NCBI GenBank assembly: GCA_902613595.1
Contig: CACMHY010000002.1
Location: 1-64,000 of the forward strand
Origin: an uncultured Bacteroidota bacterium
GTDB taxonomy: Bacteria > Bacteroidota > Bacteroidia > Flavobacteriales > Flavobacteriaceae
Reading direction: 5' to 3'
Length of the DNA: 64,000 nucleotides
Shown: positions 46,910 through 55,760 of the stretch, one piece after another
How the letters are laid out: each line of letters begins with the position of its first letter
Position numbering within the stretch: the first letter of the stretch is position 1
Notes under the pieces: model-generated
The model's input: only the letters and a program-made list of their open reading frames with translations
Databases searched by the model: none
What the model was told of the DNA's origin: nothing
Position numbers and translations under genes: made by a program

Positions 46910-47335
46910 ATGAGTGGAACTCTAAATAAAGTAATGCTTATAGGACATCTTGGCGATGACATTAAAATCCATCATTTTGAGGGTGGTGGTTCAATAGGAA
47001 GATTTCCCCTCGCAACCAATGAGAATTACACAAATAAAAATACCGGTGAAAAAATTACTAATACAGAATGGCACAATGTTGTGGTTAGAAATAAAGCTGC
47101 TGAAATATGTGAAAAATATTTAAGCAAAGGTGATAAGATATACATTGAAGGAAGAATAAAGACTCGCAAATGGAAAGCAGAGGACGGTGCTGATCGATAT
47201 TCAACTGAGATAAATGTTAATGAATTTACTTTTTTAAATACAAAAAAAGACAGTACAAAATTATCCTCACCTGGAATAGATCAAAGTTCTAATTTTGATA
47301 CTAGATTAGGTGAACCAGATGACTTACCTACTTAA
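46910..47335 (+). CDS. ssb: Single-stranded DNA-binding protein
   Basis: A 141-residue SSB: an OB-fold (about 1-108, LNKVMLIGHLGDD, TEWHNVVV, IEGRIKTRKW), a short linker and an acidic tail. The tail ends DDLPT rather than the DDIPF/DDLPF nearly universal in bacteria; the terminal Phe normally docks into partner proteins such as RecO and PriA. It is encoded between mutY and gldE, and is the likely main SSB unless another copy exists elsewhere. Confidence 0.95.
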   Translation: MSGTLNKVMLIGHLGDDIKIHHFEGGGSIGRFPLATNENYTNKNTGEKITNTEWHNVVVRNKAAEICEKYLSKGDKIYIEGRIKTRKWKAEDGADRYSTEINVNEFTFLNTKKDSTKLSSPGIDQSSNFDTRLGEPDDLPT

Positions 47336-47345
47336 ATTTTAAATA

Positions 47346-48677
47346 TTGGATTATTCCCAATTATTTTTTTTTATAAGTTTTATCGAAAACCTTCAATCAA
47401 TTTGGTTTCAACTTCTAATTATATTTTTATTACTAACATGCTCAGCATTAATTTCTGCCTCAGAAGTTGCTTTTTTTTCTCTCCAACTAAAATCCTTAGA
47501 AGACCTTGATGAAGATGATATCACAACTGGAACTTCACGTGTGATATCTTTATTAAAGAACCCCAAGCGTCTTTTAGCTACAATTTTAGTTGCTAACAAT
47601 TTTATCAATATTGCTATTGTCCTTTTATTTACAATTCTAAGTAAAAAAATTTTTGTAGGTATAAATAATCCATTTCTACTACTATTCATTGATATAGGTA
47701 TTGTAACAACATTAATTTTAATTTTTGGTGAGATATTACCAAAGGTATATGCGAACCGAAATGCATATGCTTTTTCATTATTTATAGCTCCTATTATTCA
47801 ATTCTTAGACCGTTTTATTTTATTTTGGATAACCTCACCTATGAGTAGGACTACAGCTTTTCTTGAAAAGAAACTTGGTGATAAAAAAAATAAGATTTCA
47901 GTAGATCAACTTTCCCAAGCACTTGAACTTACTGATGATCAAGAAACAACGTCTGATGAACAAAGAATGCTCGAAGGAATTGTGAATTTTGGTAATACTG
48001 ATACTCGAGAGGTAATGTGTCCAAGAATTGACATTTTTGCTCTTTCAGATCAAATGAGCTTAGAGGAAATTATTCCTTTGATATTGAGTAAAGGCTTTTC
48101 TCGGATACCAGTTTACAGCGAAAAAAAAGATAATATTAAAGGAATTTTGTACACCAAAGACTTACTTCCGCACTTAAATAAGTCAGACTATCAATGGAAA
48201 AAACTTCTAAAAACCCCATTATATGTTCCAGAAAACAAAAAACTCGATGACTTACTTAAAGAATTTCAGCAGAAGAAAAATCATCTGGCAATAGTAGTTG
48301 ACGAATACGGAGGAACCTCGGGATTAATAACTCTTGAAGATATTATAGAAGAAATCATTGGAGATATAAGTGATGAGTTTGATGAAATAGATTTAAATTA
48401 TTCTAAAATTGACGAATTAACTTACGTTTTTGATGCAAAAATAAGCCTCAAAGACTTTTTTAAGGTAATAAATATTGAAGATTTAGGATTTTTTGATAAC
48501 ATTAAAGGCGACGCAGAAACTTTAGCAGGTCTTGTTCTTGAAATTACAAAGAAGTTTCCTAGGCGTGGTCAAAAAGTTGCTTTTAGGGGCTACAAATTTA
48601 TTGTTGAGGATGTTGATCAATTTAGAGTCAAGCAGATAAAAGTCTGTTTACCCAATAAAATGAATAAATCAAATTAA
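47346..48677 (+). CDS. gldE: Gliding motility-associated protein GldE (CNNM/CorC-like)
   Basis: A 443-residue membrane protein with an N-terminal DUF21/CNNM transmembrane region (about 10-165), two CBS domains (around VMCPRIDIFAL and LAIVVDEYGGTSGLITLEDIIEEIIGDI) and a CorC/HlyC-like C-terminal domain. GldE is needed together with GldD for Flavobacterium gliding. The family also includes divalent-metal transporters, so magnesium or another ion may be involved. It starts with TTG (47346) and its stop overlaps gldD by one base. Confidence 0.95.
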   Translation: MDYSQLFFFISFIENLQSIWFQLLIIFLLLTCSALISASEVAFFSLQLKSLEDLDEDDITTGTSRVISLLKNPKRLLATILVANNFINIAIVLLFTILSKKIFVGINNPFLLLFIDIGIVTTLILIFGEILPKVYANRNAYAFSLFIAPIIQFLDRFILFWITSPMSRTTAFLEKKLGDKKNKISVDQLSQALELTDDQETTSDEQRMLEGIVNFGNTDTREVMCPRIDIFALSDQMSLEEIIPLILSKGFSRIPVYSEKKDNIKGILYTKDLLPHLNKSDYQWKKLLKTPLYVPENKKLDDLLKEFQQKKNHLAIVVDEYGGTSGLITLEDIIEEIIGDISDEFDEIDLNYSKIDELTYVFDAKISLKDFFKVINIEDLGFFDNIKGDAETLAGLVLEITKKFPRRGQKVAFRGYKFIVEDVDQFRVKQIKVCLPNKMNKSN

Positions 48678-49231
48678 TGTTAATCAAAAATTTTTTCTTT
48701 TGTTTAATCCTTTTGTTTTTATGGAGTTGTAATTCAGATGTACAACCTAAACCCGAAGCTTACTTAAGATTGAAATATGAGAAACCAAATTATAAGGCTG
48801 CTAAGAAACATCCTAACTTTTCGTTTGAGTATAATACTCTTGCAGAATTAAAAATAAATAAAAATAAATCACCACAATTGATTTATCCAAAAATGAAAGC
48901 TACACTCTACATGAATTATAATTCAGTTAGGAAAAATATAGATTCACTATTAAATGATGCATACCAACTTCCTTTTAAACATATTTCAAAAGCGGAATCA
49001 ATTCCTGAAAAAATTTTCATCAATAATGAAAAAAAAGTTTATGGGACACTTTTTTCAGTAATAGGCGACGCTGCATCTCAATTTCAATTTTTTTTGACAG
49101 ATAGTACAAATCACTTTTTGGTAGGTTCAGTCTATTTTTATGCAAGACCAAATTATGATTCCTTATTTCCAGCAATTAAATTTCTGGAAAAGGATTTAGT
49201 TTATCTTATAGAAACATTTGAATGGAAATAA
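48677..49231 (+). CDS. gldD: Gliding motility lipoprotein GldD
   Basis: A 184-residue lipoprotein (signal ending LLFLWSC). The PEAYLRLKYEKPNYK start and the LFSVIGDAASQFQFFLTDSTNHFLVGSVYFYARPN core identify GldD, required for gliding motility in Flavobacterium. It directly follows gldE, the conserved pairing. Other gld and spr genes are not in this window, and GldD/GldE also occur in non-gliding relatives, so motility is not proven. Confidence 0.95.
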   Translation: MLIKNFFFCLILLFLWSCNSDVQPKPEAYLRLKYEKPNYKAAKKHPNFSFEYNTLAELKINKNKSPQLIYPKMKATLYMNYNSVRKNIDSLLNDAYQLPFKHISKAESIPEKIFINNEKKVYGTLFSVIGDAASQFQFFLTDSTNHFLVGSVYFYARPNYDSLFPAIKFLEKDLVYLIETFEWK

Positions 49232-49304
49232 AAAATATACGTGTTAACATTGGACATTAATTAGATATGGTTGCTTAAAAAAAAAGATGCATTTTTGCAT
49301 CGCT

Positions 49305-50207
49305 GTGAACTTATCAATTAAAAAATGGTTTTATCTAATTATACTTTCTATTATTTGGGGGAGTTCTTATATCTTAATTAAAAAAGGTCTTGTAGGTCTT
49401 GATCCTTTACAATTAGGATCCTTACGAATAATTATTACAACAATAATCTTATCTATATTTGGGTGGAGTAAATTAAGTAAAATACCCAAAGACTCCTGGA
49501 AATGGATTGCTCTAACTGGCTACTTTGGTACTTTTTTTCCTACTTTCTTATTCGCATACGCTGAGACAGCTATTGATTCTTCTGTAGCTGCTGTTCTGAA
49601 CGGAATGACTCCCCTATTTACTCTATTAACAGGTCTTGTATTTTTTAGAAGTGAATTAAAAATAAAAAAATTATTCGGTATAATTCTTGGTTTTGTTGGA
49701 ACATTAGTTTTGGTATCTAACGAACTTACAATCAATAGTGGTTCAAAAAGTTGGTATGCTTATTTGGTAGTTTTAGCAGCCTTTTGCTATGCTATAAATG
49801 TAAACTTAATAAAATACAAACTAGAGGGTATATCTGCACTTGCTATAGCCCTAGGAAACTTCATAGCCATATTATTTCCAGCTACTCTAATATTAATTTT
49901 TTCAAATTTTCCGATAGAAGAAGTCTTAAAAGGAACTAAAGTGTCAATTTCTATAACGTATGTTTTTATCTTGGCTTTTTTTGGCACTGCTTTGGCAAAA
50001 GTCATGTTTAATGATTTAGTTGCAATTTCGTCCCCCGTCTTTTCAATTTCTATTACTTATTTACTTCCAATTGTTGCAATTTTGTGGGGTGTTTTAGACA
50101 ATGAAATTTTTACGTTAATACAGTGGATTGGATGTGCTTTCATACTCCTTGGGGTCTACTTAGTAACAGAAAGTAAAAGCCTCAGTAATAAAAAAAATAT
50201 TAAATGA
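49305..50207 (+). CDS. EamA/DMT-family transporter
   Basis: An inner-membrane transporter with ten hydrophobic segments arranged as two EamA repeats. The SIIWGSSYILIKKGL and ETAIDSSVAAVLNGMTPLFT motifs are typical of drug/metabolite exporters. The substrate cannot be told from sequence. I prefer the GTG at 49305 (MNLSIKKWFYLI); an ATG at 49287 is in frame but lies within a hairpin (49286-49301). It follows gldD by 73 bases. The M20 hydrolase gene follows it by 28 bases. Confidence 0.88.
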   Translation: MNLSIKKWFYLIILSIIWGSSYILIKKGLVGLDPLQLGSLRIIITTIILSIFGWSKLSKIPKDSWKWIALTGYFGTFFPTFLFAYAETAIDSSVAAVLNGMTPLFTLLTGLVFFRSELKIKKLFGIILGFVGTLVLVSNELTINSGSKSWYAYLVVLAAFCYAINVNLIKYKLEGISALAIALGNFIAILFPATLILIFSNFPIEEVLKGTKVSISITYVFILAFFGTALAKVMFNDLVAISSPVFSISITYLLPIVAILWGVLDNEIFTLIQWIGCAFILLGVYLVTESKSLSNKKNIK

Positions 50208-50235
50208 ATATTTAATAAATTTACACTAAAATGAT

Positions 50236-51654
50236 ATGAAATTCTTACTTAGTCTTATTTTTACTTTACATACTTCACTTTCCCTCGCTCAAAAAAAATA
50301 TGATATTATTTTGAAATCCATTGAAAACAATGTTTCGAAGTATGAAAGTGTAGCAAATCAAATATGGTCTTTCGCAGAAGTTGGTTATCAAGAAGAAAAA
50401 AGTAGCACTTTGCTTCAAAAAACACTCTTGGAGGAAGATTTTTCAATAGAAACTGGAGTAGCAAATATTCCAACTGCTTTTGTTGCATCATACGGTTCGG
50501 GTGGCCCAGTTATAGGTATTTTAGGAGAATATGATGCGCTACCAGGTCTTTCACAACAAGCGGTACCTTACAAACTTACCGGGAATGACAAGGCAGGACA
50601 TGCTTGTGGACATCATCTTTTCGGTACAGCTTCAGCCGCAGCCGCAATTGCAATAAAGAATTATATCAAAAATCAGAAAATACCAGGAACCATAAAATAT
50701 TATGGGTGTCCTGCTGAAGAGGGAGGGTCTGGAAAAGTTTATATGGTAAGAGAAGGACTGTTTGATGACTTAGATGTAGCTCTTCACTGGCATGCTGCAG
50801 ACGAAAATTCAGCTAGTGCTGGAAAATCTCTAGCAAACAAAACTGCAAAATTTAGATTTTATGGTGTTTCTTCTCATGCTTCTGGCTCACCTCAAAATGG
50901 ACGTTCAGCTTTGGACGGTGTTGAAGCAATGAATCATATGGTAAATATGCTAAGAGAACATACAACTGAAAGCACAAGGATTCACTATGTTATAACTAGG
51001 GGAGGCAATGCACCAAATGTTGTACCTGATTTTGCTGAAGTATACTATTACGCTAGACATGAAAAAAGAGATGAAGTTCAAAATATTTTTAATAGAATTG
51101 TTAGTGCGGCAGAAGGCGCAGCTATCGGAACTGAAACAACAATGGATTACGAGGTAATTAGCGGTGTTCACGAACTTTTACATATAGAAAGTTTGCAAAG
51201 AAGAATGCACAAAAATTTAGAAAAAATCGGAGGTTATTTCTATGATGAAAAAGAAAAAGCTTTCGCAGAAGAAATTTCAAAAACGTTAGGTGTAAAATTA
51301 AACACAAATTATGTTAAAGATATTGTACCCTATAATCCGGTTGGAAAAGCAGGTGGTTCTACTGATGTTGGAGATGTAAGTTTTGCTGTTCCCACTGTTG
51401 GTTTAAGAGCTGCAACTTGGGTACCAGGAACTTCTGCACATAGCTGGCAAGCCGTCGCAGCAGGAGGCACAAGCATCGGTATAAAAGGGATGATGGTCGC
51501 AGCAAAGACACTAGCTTTAACCGGTATGCAGTTGATTGATGATCCTAAAGCAATTTCACTAGCCAAAAAAGAGTTTTTGAACCAGAGAGGACTTGATTTT
51601 AAATATGAACCATTACTTGGCGATAGAGAACCTGCTCTAGATTACAGAAATTAA
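50236..51654 (+). CDS. M20-family amidohydrolase, exported (AbgB/aminoacylase-like)
   Basis: A 472-residue metallo-amidohydrolase with a signal peptide (LIFTLHTSLSLAQ), so it acts in the periplasm or outside. The metal-binding segments GEYDALPG (97-104) and GHACGHH (121-127), the EEGG block and a dimerisation domain around SSHASGSPQNGRSALD match the M20D group, close to p-aminobenzoyl-glutamate hydrolase B. The exact substrate (an N-acyl or aminobenzoyl amino acid, or a peptide) is unknown. It is followed by a secreted protein gene nine bases on, likely in one operon. Confidence 0.92.
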   Translation: MKFLLSLIFTLHTSLSLAQKKYDIILKSIENNVSKYESVANQIWSFAEVGYQEEKSSTLLQKTLLEEDFSIETGVANIPTAFVASYGSGGPVIGILGEYDALPGLSQQAVPYKLTGNDKAGHACGHHLFGTASAAAAIAIKNYIKNQKIPGTIKYYGCPAEEGGSGKVYMVREGLFDDLDVALHWHAADENSASAGKSLANKTAKFRFYGVSSHASGSPQNGRSALDGVEAMNHMVNMLREHTTESTRIHYVITRGGNAPNVVPDFAEVYYYARHEKRDEVQNIFNRIVSAAEGAAIGTETTMDYEVISGVHELLHIESLQRRMHKNLEKIGGYFYDEKEKAFAEEISKTLGVKLNTNYVKDIVPYNPVGKAGGSTDVGDVSFAVPTVGLRAATWVPGTSAHSWQAVAAGGTSIGIKGMMVAAKTLALTGMQLIDDPKAISLAKKEFLNQRGLDFKYEPLLGDREPALDYRN

Positions 51655-51663
51655 ATTCTAGCA

Positions 51664-52323
51664 ATGAAAAAAAGCATTTTTAAAGTTCTATTTCTTTTTT
51701 GTTCAATTTCATTTTCTCAAGTATATAATTTTAATTCCGTTAGTAAAGGAAAAAGCATCACTCATAAAATAATGTTTGATGAAAATTATTTTGTTGAAAC
51801 TCAATACCAAACAAAAACATCAGAATTCATATTAACTCGAGGTGGACATTACAATAAAACTGATACAAATACTTTTAAAGTTAACTTAGAATTCAACTCA
51901 AATTTTTTTAAGGACAGTCTTAGATTCATCGAGTTTGAAAAAAAAGATTCTTGGGTAAAACTATCGCAAAAGCCTATTGACTTAAATGGGAAATGGTTGA
52001 TGGCAGGTAGAATTACTGATGAGGGAGAAAAAAGAAGAGACATTTCAAAACCAAGAAAAACAATGAAATTTTTGAAAGATGGAAATTTTCAATGGATCGC
52101 ATTTAATACTGAAACCTTTCAATTTTTTGGCTCAGGAGGTGGGACCTATTCCGCTAAAAATGGAATTTATACCGAAAATATTGAATTCTTTTCTCGAAAC
52201 AATAACAGTGTTGGAAAAATTTTACCATTTAATTATAGTCTTAAAGGCGTTGATTGGCATCATTCGGGTAAGAGCAGCAAAGGAAACTCTATTTATGAAA
52301 TTTGGACAAAAAGAATCGATTAA
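51664..52323 (+). CDS. Secreted protein of unknown function
   Basis: A 219-residue protein with a signal peptide (LFLFCSISFSQ). The mature part is beta-rich; a segment around GSGGGTYSAKNGIYTENIEFFSR and VDWHHSGKSSKGNSIYEIW near the C-terminus looks like a lipocalin-like fold seen in other flavobacterial secreted proteins. I do not recognise a characterised family. It sits directly behind the exported M20 amidohydrolase and 61 bases before tesB, with no terminator between. Confidence 0.75.
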   Translation: MKKSIFKVLFLFCSISFSQVYNFNSVSKGKSITHKIMFDENYFVETQYQTKTSEFILTRGGHYNKTDTNTFKVNLEFNSNFFKDSLRFIEFEKKDSWVKLSQKPIDLNGKWLMAGRITDEGEKRRDISKPRKTMKFLKDGNFQWIAFNTETFQFFGSGGGTYSAKNGIYTENIEFFSRNNNSVGKILPFNYSLKGVDWHHSGKSSKGNSIYEIWTKRID

Positions 52324-52384
52324 TTACTTCACAAAAATTTACCTTTGAAGAGATATTTAAATCAGAATACTTTTTAAAAAGACT

Positions 52385-53245
52385 ATGATATCCAGTCAAG
52401 AATTAATAGATCTTTTAACAATTGAAAGGAAAGAAAAGTACCATTTTGTAGGTCAGAATTACAAAACCGCTTGGGGCCGGGTTTTTGGGGGTCAGGTTCT
52501 TGGGCAATCACTTCATGCAGCCTATCAAACAGTCCCAAATAATCGAATAGCCCATTCTATGCACGGTTATTTTATTCTTGGTGGAGATGTTAATATACCG
52601 ATCGATTATCATGTAGATGATATTCGAGATGGAAGGAGCTTTACAACAAGACGTGTAGTAGCTTTCCAAGAAGGTAAAGCTATTTTTAATATGGCTGCAT
52701 CATTCCATATAAAAGAAGAAGGTGAAAATCATCAAATACAGATGCCTAATGTACTTACACCTGACTTACTATTAACAGATATTCAGCAAGCAGAAGCATT
52801 ACAAAAAAAAGATCCAATACGTTTTCAAAGATTAATGAAAGCACATCCACAAATTTTCGAATTCAAACCTGTCAATAAAGCCATTTATCTACAAACTAGA
52901 AATTCACTGCCATTGGCTCATATTTGGTTTAGAATAAAAGATAAAATCACTGCAGACATTGCTCTTCAACAACAGATTTTAGCTTTCGCTTCTGATTATA
53001 GTCTTTTATTAACAGCAACTTTACCACATAGACAGAAAATTGTGGATTCAAAAATGTATTATGCAAGTCTGGACCACGCATTATGGTTTCACCGTGATTT
53101 TAAGATTGATGATTGGTTACTTTATGCAATAGAGAGTCCAAGTGCCTCTAATGCTAGAGGTTTTTCAAAAGGTAGTATTTTTGACCAAAAAGGGAAAATG
53201 ATTGCTTCTGTAACTCAAGAAGGACTAATGCGTAAATTTAAATGA
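52385..53245 (+). CDS. tesB: Acyl-CoA thioesterase II
   Basis: A 286-residue double-hotdog thioesterase hydrolysing acyl-CoA to fatty acid and CoA. The N-terminal hotdog has GRVFGGQVLGQSLHAA and the second has the SDYSLL and SLDHALWFHRDFKIDDWLLYAIESP blocks; the catalytic Asp, Ser/Thr and Gln are spread across these. The length matches the TesB family. Its stop overlaps the next gene's start as ATGA. Confidence 0.94.
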   Translation: MISSQELIDLLTIERKEKYHFVGQNYKTAWGRVFGGQVLGQSLHAAYQTVPNNRIAHSMHGYFILGGDVNIPIDYHVDDIRDGRSFTTRRVVAFQEGKAIFNMAASFHIKEEGENHQIQMPNVLTPDLLLTDIQQAEALQKKDPIRFQRLMKAHPQIFEFKPVNKAIYLQTRNSLPLAHIWFRIKDKITADIALQQQILAFASDYSLLLTATLPHRQKIVDSKMYYASLDHALWFHRDFKIDDWLLYAIESPSASNARGFSKGSIFDQKGKMIASVTQEGLMRKFK

Positions 53246-53973
53246 AGATGAGGTTAGTTAGTTTTTTAATTTTTTCTCTTAGCATATGCTTTATTAATAG
53301 ATCCATTTCACAGCAATATGAAAAGGTCAACGGCTTATGGAATGCAGCTTTTGTAGATTTACCAATCTCAAAAAAAATAAGTTTTAGAACTGAATTTCAT
53401 TCACGAACCATATCTTATTTAGGTATTTGGGATCAACAGCTTTTAAGACCACAATTTTCATACAAATCGTCAAAAAATATATCATGGAGAGCCGGATATA
53501 CATTTATTAAAAACTTTGATCAAGATAATACTGCTGATCCAAGGTTAAGGAGGGAGCACAATATTTGGGAGCAGGTTGAATTTTCTGCCCCACTAAGTAA
53601 ATCTTCATTTAGGACTTGGATTCGGCTTGAGCACAGATTTCAAGAGAATTTGCCACTTCAAAAAAACAGAAATTTAAAAACCTTTGACTTTTCTAGTAGA
53701 CTAAGATTTAGATTGACTTATTCAAAAAACCTATCCAAAGAAGATGCTAAAACTATTTGGGACCTTGTTATTTATGATGAGATCTTTTCATTGTTAAATA
53801 CTCAGGGCATTCCTTACAAGTTCAATCAAAACTGGACTTTTCTTGGTTTCAACATAAAATTTAATAATAAATTGAATATTCTTACCGGCTTTCAAAAAAA
53901 TACCATTCTTAAGCCATCTAGTGATTATCTTATTAATAGATTATGGAATACAATAATATTCTATAAAATCTAG
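53242..53973 (+). CDS. DUF2490-domain outer-membrane beta-barrel protein
   Basis: A 243-residue protein with a signal peptide (SFLIFSLSICFINRSISQ) and amphipathic beta-strands (GLWNAAFVDLPISKKISFRTEFHSR; RPQFSYKSSKNISWRAGYTF; EHNIWEQVEF) as in the DUF2490 family, probably a small outer-membrane barrel. The function is unknown. It overlaps tesB by four bases (ATGA), so it is translated with it. Confidence 0.85.
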   Translation: MKMRLVSFLIFSLSICFINRSISQQYEKVNGLWNAAFVDLPISKKISFRTEFHSRTISYLGIWDQQLLRPQFSYKSSKNISWRAGYTFIKNFDQDNTADPRLRREHNIWEQVEFSAPLSKSSFRTWIRLEHRFQENLPLQKNRNLKTFDFSSRLRFRLTYSKNLSKEDAKTIWDLVIYDEIFSLLNTQGIPYKFNQNWTFLGFNIKFNNKLNILTGFQKNTILKPSSDYLINRLWNTIIFYKI

Positions 53974-54091
53974 GCAAAATTAATTTTATAGATAAAGTTT
54001 TTAGTAAACTTTTCCAGATTAATCAGGTTTATAATTAGATTTTAATTAAATACAGAAAGATTTTTTTATTTTTAAGTGAAATACAAAAATT

Positions 54092-54460
54092 ATGATAAAA
54101 GACAGTGCATGGAGGCCATTACCTGATTTTTTAACTATTGGCAACAGTAAGATTGAGGGATTAGGACTTTTTGCATTAAAAGATCTGCCTGAGGGAAAAG
54201 ATTTAGGAATGACACATATTTTTGATAAAAGATTTAAAGACCAATATATAAGACTACCTCTTGGAGCATTTATCAATCACCACGAAATACCAAATTGTAA
54301 TGCGATTTTTGCAGATTTTGATTCGGAAATAGGGGAGATCAAACACATACGAATAATAACTTCCAAAAAAATAAACAAGGGAGAGGAAATTACAGTCAAG
54401 TACATAATAAACAAACTTAAAAACCCAAATTGGGAGCATGAATACGAAGCTACCCAATGA
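54092..54460 (+). CDS. SET-domain protein (putative protein lysine methyltransferase)
   Basis: A 122-residue compact SET domain. Visible motifs are SKIEGLGLFALKDLPEG (SAM-binding N-terminal part), INHHEIPNC (the NHxxxPNC SAM-pocket motif) and GEEITVKY at the C-terminal end, where the catalytic Tyr lies. Such short SET proteins use S-adenosylmethionine to methylate lysines, but no bacterial substrate is established for this type. It is 118 bases behind the DUF2490 gene and followed by a gene-free region. Mixed bacterial and phage distribution suggests past transfer; that is inference. Confidence 0.85.
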   Translation: MIKDSAWRPLPDFLTIGNSKIEGLGLFALKDLPEGKDLGMTHIFDKRFKDQYIRLPLGAFINHHEIPNCNAIFADFDSEIGEIKHIRIITSKKINKGEEITVKYIINKLKNPNWEHEYEATQ

Positions 54461-54770
54461 TTTATTTTAGTATTAACTAGAAAAATTATTACTTAAAACT
54501 AAATTTTCAATAATTGTAATTTCTAAACAGAAAGAATATTTATAATTAAGATCGTTTTTTGCCACAAAATTTAATTGTAATTTTCATTAATAAATAAAGG
54601 TTTTGGTAGTACGGCCTCAAAAACTAGTGTTTAAATACCGGATTATTAACAATCTGTTAATTATTTATACTATTTTTTGCTAAAAACATAATTAAAAACT
54701 TAAATTCTTACAGAGATTTTATTACTTTAGCTATATCAATTCTTCGATAAATGAATTGGTTTATGGTTAT
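54461..54770. other. Gene-free region before an orphan terminator
   Basis: About 310 bases without a convincing reading frame, very AT-rich, ending in the strong terminator at 54771-54802. CAATTC and GAATTG (around 54738-54759) could form a further hairpin just before it. It may be a long 3' untranslated region of the SET gene or an unannotated small RNA. No tRNA or known RNA motif was recognised, and no consensus TAnnTTTG box is present. Confidence 0.4.
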
Positions 54771-54802
54771 AGCCTTTGGGAATAATTCCCAAAGGCTTTT
54801 TT
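54771..54802 (+). terminator. Strong intrinsic terminator, not adjacent to a gene
   Basis: AGCCTTTGGGAA (54771-54782), loop TAA and TTCCCAAAGGCT (54786-54797) form a perfect 12-bp stem followed by a T-run. It lies 310 bases after the SET gene stop and 69 bases before the next gene. On the minus strand the stem is not followed by T residues, so it serves plus-strand transcription. Confidence 0.9.
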
Positions 54803-54871
54803 AATGAATTTGTTTATTGAAATAGGTTTAAAATTTATCTCAATTAAAAGAATCTATACTTAAATTTGAAA

Positions 54872-55687
54872 ATGTATCAATTTTTTTTAGCTACTATGAT
54901 CTGTTTTGTTGGATTTACTCAGATTTCCTATAGATCATTTAAATTACCTAAATCAGTTTCGGAAACATCTGGACTTGAGACCTATGGTAACTATCTGATA
55001 ACACACAACGACTCGGGTGATAAAGCAAAACTTTATGTAATTTCTAGTAGTGGGAAAAAATTAATTGAGATAAAAATTAATAATATTGAAAATAATGATT
55101 GGGAGGATATTTCGTCAGATTCAGACCACTTTTATATTGCTGATACTGGAAACAAATATGGGACAAGAGAAAATTTAAAAATATACATTCTGAATAAAAA
55201 ATTTATACTTAAAGGATCCATAGGAATTAAATACTCTAAACAGTCAAATTATGTCAAGAACAAAAAAAGTGAATTTGATGCTGAAAGTTTAGCTGTTGTT
55301 GGAGATGAATTGGTCTTGTTTTCTAAAAATAGGAGAACATTGAAATCAGAAATATATGTTTTTCCAAAAAAAAAGGGAAACTATATACTAGAACCAAAGT
55401 CAACAATTAATTCGAGAGCCCTTATTACAGGTGCCGATTATGACGATATCAATGATCTTATGGTTTTAACAGGATATAGTTTGAAGGGCGATCAATTTAT
55501 TTTTAAAATAAATAATTTTAAAGCGAATAGTTACAAAAACTTAAAGCTTGACCGATATAAAATACCAGTTCGAAATTCACAGATTGAAGCTATTAAAATA
55601 ATTAATCAACAAGAGTTTTGGGTTAGTTCTGAAAGTGAAGAACAAAATACACCCAGCCTATTTCATGTTAAAATAGAATCTGAATAA
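54872..55687 (+). CDS. Secreted beta-propeller-like protein of unknown function
   Basis: A 271-residue exported protein (signal FFLATMICFVGFTQ). The mature part contains propeller-type blades: ETSGLETYGNYLITHNDSGDKAKLYVIS, NDWEDISSDSDHFYIADTGNKYG and FDAESLAVVGDELVLFSKNRR. These resemble SdiA-regulated or phytase/esterase-like six-bladed domains, but no catalytic motif is clear. It starts at the ATG 54872, preferred over a TTG six bases earlier. It is 73 bases before the PepSY gene. Confidence 0.75.
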   Translation: MYQFFLATMICFVGFTQISYRSFKLPKSVSETSGLETYGNYLITHNDSGDKAKLYVISSSGKKLIEIKINNIENNDWEDISSDSDHFYIADTGNKYGTRENLKIYILNKKFILKGSIGIKYSKQSNYVKNKKSEFDAESLAVVGDELVLFSKNRRTLKSEIYVFPKKKGNYILEPKSTINSRALITGADYDDINDLMVLTGYSLKGDQFIFKINNFKANSYKNLKLDRYKIPVRNSQIEAIKIINQQEFWVSSESEEQNTPSLFHVKIESE

Positions 55688-55760
55688 TTTCCATTTGGTC
55701 ATATTGCATCATACAAAATTTTTATAATAAATTGTAAGCAAAAAAAAATAATAAAATTGA

